Source of the DNA: Candidatus Bathyarchaeota archaeon CG07_land_8_20_14_0_80_47_9
Lineage (GTDB): Archaea > Thermoproteota > Bathyarchaeia > Bathyarchaeales > Bathycorpusculaceae
DNA: 7,773 bases
Reading direction: 5' to 3'
Assembly: GCA_002779555.1 (NCBI GenBank)
Contig: PEWI01000068.1
Location: 1 to 7,773, forward strand
In this document: positions 1 through 5,400 of the stretch, in pieces
Layout of the letters: the number at the start of each line of letters is the position of its first letter
Position numbering within the stretch: position 1 is the first letter of the stretch
Program-made: the position numbers and the translations under genes
The notes under the pieces: model-generated
What the model was told of the DNA's origin: nothing
Databases searched by the model: none
The model's input: only the letters and a program-made list of their open reading frames with translations

Positions 1-282
1 GAAGAAAACGGTCATGTGAGGACGGAATTCGGGAGATGTCTCCATGACGTCACATATGAACAGGAACCTCTAGGCTGAACTGGGTTAGGGTCTCCCTGTT
101 GTCGTGGAGGTAGACTTCCACATCCCTGTAGCTCCTCCCCAGCCAAGCCTTCACCAGCACACCGACGATCCTGCTCCTAGAGTCGAACCGAGGCCTACCC
201 ACTCCACTCCTCTCCAATACGTTTGGAACGCCATCAATCGCTCTACACGCAGCTTCCAGAACAAAGAATAAAAGAACGGGTC
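1..282 (-). pseudogene. Transposase remnant (IS5/IS4-like N-terminal region), truncated
   Basis: The minus frame from about 282 down to 50 encodes a peptide containing GRPRFDSRSRIVG, then KAWLGRSYRDVEVYL and TLTQFSLEVP. This is the look of the N-terminal helical region of DDE transposases of the IS5/IS4 type. The catalytic part would lie beyond the window's left edge. There is no ATG/GTG/TTG at the 5' end of the similarity: upstream the frame only shadows the plus-strand gene at 312, so the true N-terminus is missing. A TGA at 50-52 interrupts the frame, yet the same frame beyond it still reads plausibly (DISRIPSSHDRFL), which suggests a nonsense mutation within one gene. No terminal inverted repeat was found. 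The family is judged from motif appearance only; that it is a broken transposase is fairly likely, the exact IS family is not certain. Confidence 0.6.
266..273 (+). promoter_or_regulatory. Possible TATA-like box for the PIN operon
   Basis: The run AATAAAAG lies about 40 nt upstream of the TTG start at 312. An archaeal transcript starting about 25 nt downstream of it would begin near 295, just before the GGAG ribosome site. It sits inside the transposase remnant, so the operon's promoter may be built on insertion-sequence DNA. This rests on position and composition alone. Confidence 0.25.
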
Positions 283-290
283 TAATTAGA
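281..290. promoter_or_regulatory. Perfect palindrome TCTAATTAGA upstream of the PIN operon
   Basis: This 10-bp perfect inverted repeat lies between the TATA-like box and the GGAG site of the first operon gene, where an autoregulatory operator would be expected for a toxin-antitoxin-type cluster. Palindromes of this length occur several times by chance in a window of this size, so only its position is suggestive. Confidence 0.15.
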
Positions 291-311
291 TAGAAGAAGG
301 AGAACGAGGAA

Positions 312-647
312 TTGCCTGCAGTAAGTATAAATTTGGCTCCGAAAAGATTTTTCCCATTCTTTTCAATAGATGATACCATACGCCCGCTGGGAAAGTCGAA
401 TGCACAAGTAAAGGTCAGTGGGTATTTCAATGGAGATGTTGCTGACTCCTTCTACAATGAACGATTAGAACTGGGCGGAGTCTTTACTGTCAGAGCACCC
501 GCTCCTATTATGAGATGGCACCCTGCAAAACAAGGTACTACGGCGAAATTTCGCGGTCATTTGAGCAAGATTTATCCAGAGCTCGATAAAATAGATGATA
601 ACGACTTGGATATGCTAATAAGGAACATGAGAAGCAGAGAGGAATAG
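312..647 (+). CDS. Hypothetical protein, first gene of the PIN operon (possible antitoxin or partner)
   Basis: This 111-residue protein belongs to no family I recognise. The start is TTG at 312 with GGAG at 299-302 (9-nt spacer). The nearby ATG at 370 is out of frame, so TTG is the best choice. The N-terminus (about 1-30) is hydrophobic and aromatic (KRFFPFFSID). The middle looks beta-rich (QVKVSGYFNGDV, GGVFTVRAPAP). The C-terminus (about 80-111) is charged and probably helical (PELDKIDDNDLDMLIRNMR). There is no signal peptide, membrane span or cysteine. The gene ends 1 nt before the PIN gene and its own end carries that gene's GAGG site, so the two are almost certainly co-translated. An upstream small gene paired with a PIN nuclease is the usual VapB place, but no ribbon-helix-helix or AbrB motif is visible, so the antitoxin role is only inferred from position. 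Confidence 0.7.
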   Translation: MPAVSINLAPKRFFPFFSIDDTIRPLGKSNAQVKVSGYFNGDVADSFYNERLELGGVFTVRAPAPIMRWHPAKQGTTAKFRGHLSKIYPELDKIDDNDLDMLIRNMRSREE

Positions 648-648
648 T

Positions 649-1182
649 TTGTCCTCATCGCGTGTTGTTGCTTCTCCGCCAAAAGCTTACATAGACACCA
701 TGGTATTCATATATCATTTCAAGAAACACGGATTAACATCCAAAGCAGACAATTTCTTCAAGGACATAGAAAGCGGAAAATATGCAGGGGTGACAACATC
801 CTTCACGATCGCTGAATATCTAGGGGTCATGAGAAAAGCGTTGGCTGAAGCAAGAAATAGCCCGTCAACGTCAGCTGATGTCGCTAGGTTGAGGAAGGAA
901 ATTGAAGAGTTCATCAGCGATATGGGCATAGTATATTTTGATGCAGATACGCTTGTTTCTCCCGGATACGGTAAACTTTTTTCTCCAACAGAAAATATCG
1001 TTGAAAATGCCAAACATTTCAAAAATCCTAGAACTAGTAAATGGTATCTCGTTAATGGTGCCGATGCACTGCACGTAACTTTGGCAGTGAGAACAGGGGC
1101 AGATGTATATGCCACTTTTGATGATGATTTCAGAGGAGTTAACAATTGGATAAAGCCGCTCATGCTTTTTGAGGCGTACTAA
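649..1182 (+). CDS. PIN-domain protein, putative VapC-like ribonuclease
   Basis: The 177-residue product carries the acidic set of a PIN nuclease, which binds Mg2+/Mn2+ and cuts RNA. Asp16 sits in YIDTMVFIYHF, Glu56 in TTSFTIAEYL, Asp139 in NGADALHVTLA, and Asp158-160 in ATFDDDF, all in the expected order and spacing. The start is TTG at 649, with GAGG at 639-642 inside the end of the previous gene; no nearer ATG keeps the motif-1 strand (the first Met after it is residue 18, past Asp16). It is somewhat longer than a typical 130-145-aa VapC. The extra length is mostly in a charged helical stretch at about 62-90 and a loop at 100-135. It stops directly at the ATG of the third gene. The fold is well supported. 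Whether it is a toxin, an RNA-processing enzyme or a defence effector cannot be told from sequence. Confidence 0.85.
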   Translation: MSSSRVVASPPKAYIDTMVFIYHFKKHGLTSKADNFFKDIESGKYAGVTTSFTIAEYLGVMRKALAEARNSPSTSADVARLRKEIEEFISDMGIVYFDADTLVSPGYGKLFSPTENIVENAKHFKNPRTSKWYLVNGADALHVTLAVRTGADVYATFDDDFRGVNNWIKPLMLFEAY

Positions 1183-1674
1183 ATGCCTGAACCTATGTTT
1201 CCAGTGTTTGAAGAGGTAGAATTCGAAATAGAGAAAGAAGTATGGAATGTCTATGAACTTGATGACAAATCGACAATAAAAATGAGATGCATACTAGTCA
1301 AGCTTCTGACATCTTCTGTCCCAACAACTGTTCCGCCTGCAACAGGGGTTCCTCCAGGAGCAAAGGGTTTTGAATTCCAGAGCGTTTTCCAAAACATAGT
1401 TACGGTCATTAGATCTCCGCCAGAACTAATGGGAAAACCAACAGCGCAATTAACTCCGCAAGAAATTGAAAAATTGGAAAAGATTGAAGTTGGTTATACC
1501 CCATATCTTGAGGATTGGAACGTCTATAGACTGCCTGATGGAACTAAACTGAAAATCAAACTGGTTGTATCCGCCATCTATAGGATACCGAAACAATATG
1601 ACCCATTTGGTTATCCCATCTACTTTGTTAATTCGACAAATGCTATAATTCCTGTCCCGAAGGCTAGACCCTAA
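1183..1674 (+). CDS. Hypothetical protein with duplicated WNVY beta unit, third gene of the PIN operon
   Basis: The ATG at 1183 follows the PIN stop codon with no gap, and GAGG at 1171-1174 gives an 8-nt spacer. The 163-residue product contains one unit twice: W21-NVYELDDKSTIKMRCILVKL and W112-NVYRLPDGTKLKIKLVVSAI. Each is followed by a shorter beta-like stretch (QSVFQNIVTVI at 66-76; PIYFVNSTNAIIPV near the C-terminus). A Pro/Gly/Thr-rich linker (46-60) and an acidic helix with LTPQEIEKLEKIEV (90-103) separate the halves. It is probably a small soluble all-beta tandem-fold protein. Similar 'W.VY.L.DGT.LK.K.VV..V' proteins seem familiar from archaeal genomes as uncharacterised conserved proteins, but I cannot name the family. 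Its tight coupling to the nuclease suggests it binds or restrains it or acts on the same target; that is inference. Confidence 0.75.
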   Translation: MPEPMFPVFEEVEFEIEKEVWNVYELDDKSTIKMRCILVKLLTSSVPTTVPPATGVPPGAKGFEFQSVFQNIVTVIRSPPELMGKPTAQLTPQEIEKLEKIEVGYTPYLEDWNVYRLPDGTKLKIKLVVSAIYRIPKQYDPFGYPIYFVNSTNAIIPVPKARP

Positions 1675-1737
1675 GAAGCAACTGATGAGCAGAGTGTTTG
1701 GTAAGTGGCGTGCGCTGCGGGCAAAGGCAAAGTTTCA

Positions 1738-1748
1738 CTTATTTTTGG
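1738..1748 (+). terminator. Possible T-rich terminator of the PIN operon
   Basis: The stretch CTTATTTTTGG lies about 65 nt past the third gene's stop. Archaeal transcription often ends in T runs without a hairpin. A run of five Ts is weak support, and no stem precedes it. Confidence 0.2.
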
Positions 1749-2035
1749 AGCGGCTCGGCTTGCATGCGTCTTCTAACTGTGACTTTGACTCCCGTGCCCT
1801 TCTCCCGCTTCTTCATCTGTCTTGTTTCAAGCTTCATTATCTCTATGTCCTTTCTCTTGTTCAGATAACTTAACACTTCGTATTTCACGTCGCCCAAGGC
1901 CAGCAAAACGATTCTGTCATCCGCTTGCAGGCGTTTTTCAAGCTCATCTTTCTATTTTTCATCCTTGCCACAAAAGATGGGACCGCCCTTACCCTTAACT
2001 TCTTCATCCAAATCTTCGCACTTCCGTTTATGGGC
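1739..2035 (-). pseudogene. Broken hypothetical gene with an internal TAG
   Basis: One minus frame is open from about 2035 to a TAA at 1739-1741 except for a TAG at 1952-1954, and it reads like real protein. Before the TAG it gives KRKCEDLDEEVKGKGGPIFC; after it come KDELEKRLQADDRIVLLALG, DVKYEVLSYLNKRKDIEIMK and a basic tail with KGTGVKVTVRRRMQ. The composition (alternating charged and hydrophobic residues, Lys/Glu-rich) is what a soluble archaeal protein gives and is unlike random frame output. No usable start follows the TAG until well inside the sequence. Upstream of 2035 the frame meets TAA codons, while a neighbouring frame (2100-2038) carries a short open peptide, consistent with a further frameshift. 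I do not recognise the family. It lies convergent to the PIN operon and seems to be decaying. Confidence 0.5.
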
Positions 2036-2346
2036 TAACGTTTTAGTTTGTTAGGCGCAGTCAGCTTCTTAAAAGAGGAGGCTTTCCGCCAAACTCCCAC
2101 CGATACGAGTAGGCCGTTTGCCAAGTTCCTATCATGGATTGCAAACGGTCACTTTTGACTTGGTTTCAAAAGCCCTATGCGAACCAGCTTATCGCCAAAA
2201 GCCAAATATCAAAGTATCAGAAAACCCAAACCCAACAATGGATCCGCCTCTTCCCACATTTGTACGCCATTCTCCATCTCTAATTTATGCCGCTCTCGCA
2301 TTTAAGTTTGAGAAACCCAAACCCAGAAGAGATTTATTGATTGGGC
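2036..2346. other. Intergenic stretch with short repeats, no supported gene
   Basis: No frame in this stretch has convincing protein character. It holds an inverted repeat, CCGTTTGC at 2114-2121 and GCAAACGG at 2141-2148 (19-nt loop), and two exact copies of AAACCCAAACCCA at 2222-2234 and 2313-2325. A plus frame at 2118-2351 is open, but its product is low-complexity and Pro/Lys-rich with no ribosome site. Confidence 0.45.
2222..2325 (+). repeat. Direct repeat AAACCCAAACCCA, two copies
   Basis: The 13-bp sequence occurs exactly at 2222-2234 and 2313-2325, in the same orientation, 91 nt apart start to start. Each copy is itself nearly a doubled AAACCC unit. The second lies about 55 nt before the gene at 2381. 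Function unknown; low-complexity sequence makes coincidence possible. Confidence 0.5.
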
Positions 2347-2360
2347 TTTAATAATTAATA
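2347..2360 (+). promoter_or_regulatory. TATA-like box before the gene at 2381
   Basis: The A/T-only run TTTAATAATTAAT starts about 34 nt before the ATG at 2381. Archaeal initiation about 25 nt downstream of the box would fall near 2375, giving a leaderless or nearly leaderless transcript. Confidence 0.4.
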
Positions 2361-2380
2361 CTGTTAAGGTTGGGGGAATC

Positions 2381-2938
2381 ATGGTTCGACTCAAAAAAGA
2401 TGATAAAGCGATGCCATTTCCAAGAAGACTGACGCGGATGGAACAAGAGCGTTTCTGGAGAAAGTTAGAAGAAGATGTCATGGAGTGTGGGGAAATAATG
2501 CCGAATGCGACTTCATTTCAAGGAAATTTTGCAGATCTCACGTATGATTCATTTAATGAAGCTGTAAAATATTATAGGCAATTTAAAAATAGCATATGTA
2601 AAGGCGAAGAGCCAAAAATTCCTGATAAATATACGCGCCCTCTCCCACTAGGAGAATCACTTGAAGACGAAATTGTAATAGTCACAGGAAGACTATATAG
2701 TAACAATAAAAATTGTTCTATAGAAGCCATAATTGAGGAAGTATATAGGGTAAGAGGGACAAGACCGAGTAAGGAGAAAGTCAAAGATACAATAAAAAGG
2801 GTTTGGAGGCAAAGTAAAGGGATTATACTCGAAAATGAAGAAAAATTATCATGGTTCATGATCGTGAATATTCCAAAAGAATGTCTTGAAAAAATTATTG
2901 AAGAAACACTCTCCCTTTATGAAAAAGGTGAATTATAG
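2381..2938 (+). CDS. Hypothetical protein, 185 aa
   Basis: I do not recognise this protein. It is soluble, highly charged and probably mostly helical. The N-terminus is basic (about 1-20) and followed by ERFWRKLEEDVMECG. A middle segment has YDSFNEAVKYYRQFKNS (about 55-71). The stretch from about 92 to 152 (LEDEIVIVTGRLYS, then IEAIIEEVYRVRG, then KVKDTIKRVWRQSKGI) could be a winged-helix-like unit, but no DNA-binding motif is clear. The C-terminus is an acidic helix. The start is ATG at 2381 with a G-rich run (2372-2376) just upstream; an in-frame ATG at 2411 would trim ten residues. The gene is visibly richer in A/T and in AAA/ATA codons than the kinase, so it may have arrived separately. 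It stands alone, with no operon partner. Confidence 0.65.
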   Translation: MVRLKKDDKAMPFPRRLTRMEQERFWRKLEEDVMECGEIMPNATSFQGNFADLTYDSFNEAVKYYRQFKNSICKGEEPKIPDKYTRPLPLGESLEDEIVIVTGRLYSNNKNCSIEAIIEEVYRVRGTRPSKEKVKDTIKRVWRQSKGIILENEEKLSWFMIVNIPKECLEKIIEETLSLYEKGEL

Positions 2939-3426
2939 TTAGCGCTACCCTACATCAAGACCGTTTTGAGAGGTGTATCATCAACCCCAGATCCCTTGGC
3001 TATTCAATACTGTTCTGGAAACTCCAATTGGCAAGGCTCTGATCCGTGGAAACTGGATGGCCATAAAGCAGGGCATCAACAAAACACAGGCACACTAGCA
3101 TTCTAGCCTAAATACTAAAAGTATGCCACTCATGCCCATGCCACCATGCAGGACTGCTCGCGTAGATTGTAGGCACTAACCTATCAGACCTATAAGAAAC
3201 AATGGACATAGAATGATCCGGTAAGAACGTGCCAAAGAAAAGACCACATGCAGGACTCAAGAAGAAGAAGAAACGTTAAGAAACATAATCAACCCTTCTT
3301 TTTCTATCCGGCGCGCGCGGAGCAGCTTGCAGGACTCGTCAAGATCTGCGGTTTTCTATTGCAGACGAAGGTTTACCTGTTTTGGAAAAGAGGGTTAGAG
3401 ATTACTGTTATGGCTAAACTTGTGGA
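2939..3426. other. Gene-poor region with short repeats and a coding relic
   Basis: No convincing intact gene is visible. The nonamer TGCAGGACT occurs three times (3147-3155, 3249-3257, 3328-3336). A T-rich patch at 3296-3303 could end plus-strand transcripts. The plus frame from 3248 to 3430 encodes a 60-residue peptide whose second half matches the repeat near 7180; it has no ribosome site and runs convergently into the kinase stop by 3 nt. A 41-codon GTG frame at 2973-3098 has protein-like composition but no further support. Confidence 0.4.
3343..3392 (+). repeat. Copy A of a diverged coding-like repeat
   Basis: This 50-bp segment matches 7180-7229 at 39 of 50 positions in the same orientation (33 of the first 40). 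In the plus frame starting at 3344 it encodes ICGFLLQTKVYLFW, against ICGFLMQTKAYLFW in the other copy. Five of the seven differences within those 14 codons are silent third-position changes, which points to former or present protein coding. The similarity extends upstream at the peptide level (LVK versus LIR). Copy A has an open frame around it (3248-3430). Family unknown. Confidence 0.6.
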
Positions 3427-5316
3427 TTAGTGAAGTTGATAGTTTTCTTTGCCGTTTTGGTTTTTCTCAGGTATAACCATTGTGAAACGGGCTCCTTTGC
3501 CTGGAGTGCCAGTTTCTTGAATTGTCCAGCCGTAGACCTCCACAATCTTCTTTATCAGGTACAAACCATAACCGGTGCTGCCTCCTGTGCTATAGCCTTC
3601 TTTGAAGAGCTTGGGCTTTTCAGCAACAGGTATCCCGATACCATCATCTTCATACACCAGCTTGAGCGAATCTTGACCTGTCTTTTCATAGTAAACTCTT
3701 ATTCTAGCGGTCTTCTGACCATATTTCAGCGAGTTGTCAATCAGATTATAAAATAACTGCCTCAGTAGTGAGTCTGCCAAGATAGTTAATCCATGGCAAT
3801 CGTTAATTACTTTAATGTTGTTTCGGTTTGCGAAGAGTGAGATGGCTTCATTGACAGTTTTCTCAACGTCATTGTACACCAACTCTTCAGCCCCAAGCAT
3901 TTCGTATGCTTTTGCGAAATCAAAAATCTTTACTGTTTGCTGAACCGCTTTTTCCATGTCTCCAAGCTTATCGAGAACTTCGCTGTTTCCAGCCAATTGC
4001 TTCTTCAACAGGTAAGCATTGCCTGTTACCGTAGACAGCTTGTTTCGAACGTCATGCCTGGTCAATCCGCCGACTACGCGCAACTTCTCATTCATTTTAT
4101 CCAACTTTTGCAGCATCTCAGTCAATTCGTCTTCAGCTTTCTTCAGCTGAGAAATGTCCTTGTACGCTGCTATGTGGCCTATTACTTGGTTTTCGACGAT
4201 TATGGGAGCGGCAGAAAGGGCTACAGGGACTAGGCGTCCGTCTTTTCTCTTTCTAACAGTGTCCTCGTGATACGTCTCTCCTTTGCTGGCCTTTTCATCG
4301 AATGCGACGGCTTCTCGAATCTTCTCCTTTGGTACTACGATGTCGTTGATGTGTTTGCCTTTGACCTCATCCAAAGTGTAGCCGAAAAGCTTCGAGAAGC
4401 GGGGGTTAATATTCAAAATGTGAAAGCTCGAATCCGTGTGCACTGCCGCCTCTGGATTATCTGTGAAAAGTCGTTCAAACATCTGTTGGCTCTCTTGAAT
4501 TTCCCGCGCGTACGCCTCCAACTCCCTAGCACGATCCAAGTTGCTTATCGCAGTGACGGCGTGTGACGCCAAGATTTCAAGCAACTCCTGATCCTTTTCG
4601 TCAAAAGCGTTCAACTTTTTGCTTTCTACGTTTAGTACTCCAAGGGTTTTTTGCCCAACTTTGATTGGTACGGCGAGTTCGGAAAGTATTCCAGGGAGTC
4701 CTTCGACGAAGTCTGTATTCTTTCTTACATCTCGAACTATAACGGAGTTGCCAGTCTTTGCCACCTTAGTAGTTATGCCCTTCTTGCTGCCATCCAACGG
4801 CAACTCAAGTGGAAAAGGTTCTGGATATCCACGTTGATCTACTATGCAAAACACGCTTTTGTCAATCATGAAGAAATCTGCATACTCAAATCCCAGTACC
4901 TTTTGCATAGCGTCCAAGGTCAACCGATATATTTCTTCCATGCTTTCCGCCATGTTTAGGTCCCGACTGTAGGTGTTCAACGCTGAAAGGCTTCGTTCAT
5001 AGCGTTTCCTTTCTGTGATTTCTCTATGTATGACTTCTATACCGATAGCTCGACCTTTCTTTTTGTACGGGCTGACGCTGATCTCAAGTGGAAGAGATTC
5101 TCCTTTTTTGTTCATTCCTCTTATCTCATATACGAGGGGAAGCTCCTCTTCTGAATATTCTGTTTGGTATTTTTCTAGAACCAGGGCGCGGTCGTCAGGA
5201 TGGACAAAATCCAAGAACACTTTACCTTTCAGTTCTTCATCAGTGTATCCCGATGATTTCTTGAACGCCGCGTTGTAATCTATTAGGCGACCTTCTCTTC
5301 CAACGAAGATGCCCAC
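3427..5316 (-). CDS. Sensor histidine kinase, PAS-GAF-PAS-HisKA-HATPase; C-terminal part of a frameshifted hybrid kinase
   Basis: This cytoplasmic kinase part would autophosphorylate on His and pass phosphate to a receiver Asp. Numbered from GTG 5316 (629 aa): an incomplete PAS (1-105, ending REITERKR), GAF (about 118-262), PAS (about 275-392, ending YKDISQLKKAE), HisKA with the phospho-acceptor His421 in LTRHDVRNKLS, then HATPase with N-box Asn524/Asn528 (YNLIDNSLKYG), G1 Asp557 in EDDGIGIP, and G2 GGSTGYGLYLIKK (578-590). All catalytic motifs look intact; there is no membrane span. The GTG start is doubtful: it falls inside the PAS domain and has no good ribosome site. The same frame continues upstream to about 5394 with EREKAEEELRESEERFRSLF, the usual PAS linker and helix, but has no ATG/GTG/TTG there. 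It is therefore best read as the continuation of the upstream reading frame after a -1 shift. The signal sensed is unknown. Confidence 0.85.
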   Translation of the reverse strand: MGIFVGREGRLIDYNAAFKKSSGYTDEELKGKVFLDFVHPDDRALVLEKYQTEYSEEELPLVYEIRGMNKKGESLPLEISVSPYKKKGRAIGIEVIHREITERKRYERSLSALNTYSRDLNMAESMEEIYRLTLDAMQKVLGFEYADFFMIDKSVFCIVDQRGYPEPFPLELPLDGSKKGITTKVAKTGNSVIVRDVRKNTDFVEGLPGILSELAVPIKVGQKTLGVLNVESKKLNAFDEKDQELLEILASHAVTAISNLDRARELEAYAREIQESQQMFERLFTDNPEAAVHTDSSFHILNINPRFSKLFGYTLDEVKGKHINDIVVPKEKIREAVAFDEKASKGETYHEDTVRKRKDGRLVPVALSAAPIIVENQVIGHIAAYKDISQLKKAEDELTEMLQKLDKMNEKLRVVGGLTRHDVRNKLSTVTGNAYLLKKQLAGNSEVLDKLGDMEKAVQQTVKIFDFAKAYEMLGAEELVYNDVEKTVNEAISLFANRNNIKVINDCHGLTILADSLLRQLFYNLIDNSLKYGQKTARIRVYYEKTGQDSLKLVYEDDGIGIPVAEKPKLFKEGYSTGGSTGYGLYLIKKIVEVYGWTIQETGTPGKGARFTMVIPEKNQNGKENYQLH

Positions 5317-5366
5317 AGGGTCTCGTATGCTTTCAAACAGGCTCCTGAACCTTTCCTCAGATTCCC

Positions 5367-5400
5367 TCAGCTCTTCCTCAGCCTTTTCACGCTCGAGATT
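5367..5400 (-). other. Frameshift junction between the two halves of the hybrid kinase
   Basis: Reading minus, the upstream frame gives ...VFTEIS then SVKRLRKS-stop at 5367. Moving back one base after the TCG codon at 5396-5394 gives ...VFTEIS-EREKAEEELRESEERFRS, a textbook PAS-to-PAS linker that runs straight into the next domain. The effect equals loss of one base near 5394. The downstream frame has a TGA at about 5467-5469 and no ATG, GTG or TTG between that and 5316. No classical slippery heptamer precedes a strong stem; the only homopolymer is AAAA at 5384-5387. A mutation or a sequencing/assembly error is more likely than programmed slippage. Confidence 0.8.

Noticed and set aside
714..1163. 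Long minus-strand open frame opposite the PIN gene.
   Set aside because: It is antisense to a gene with clear catalytic motifs, its product is Ser/Leu-rich with no domain character, and it is a shadow.
2114..2148. CCGTTTGC/GCAAACGG inverted repeat as an intrinsic terminator or IS end.
   Set aside because: The 8-bp stem has a 19-nt loop with no following T run, and no transposase gene is bounded by it.
2973..3098. A 41-codon plus frame starting GTG, containing LETPIGKALIRGNWMAIKQG.
   Set aside because: The composition is protein-like, but it is very short, has no clear ribosome site and no recognisable family, so it is recorded only as a possible relic.
5367..5400. Programmed -1 ribosomal frameshifting at the kinase junction.
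   Set aside because: There is no X-XXY-YYZ heptamer in frame and no obvious downstream stem; the AAAA run is out of place for tandem slippage. A mutation or sequence error explains it more simply.
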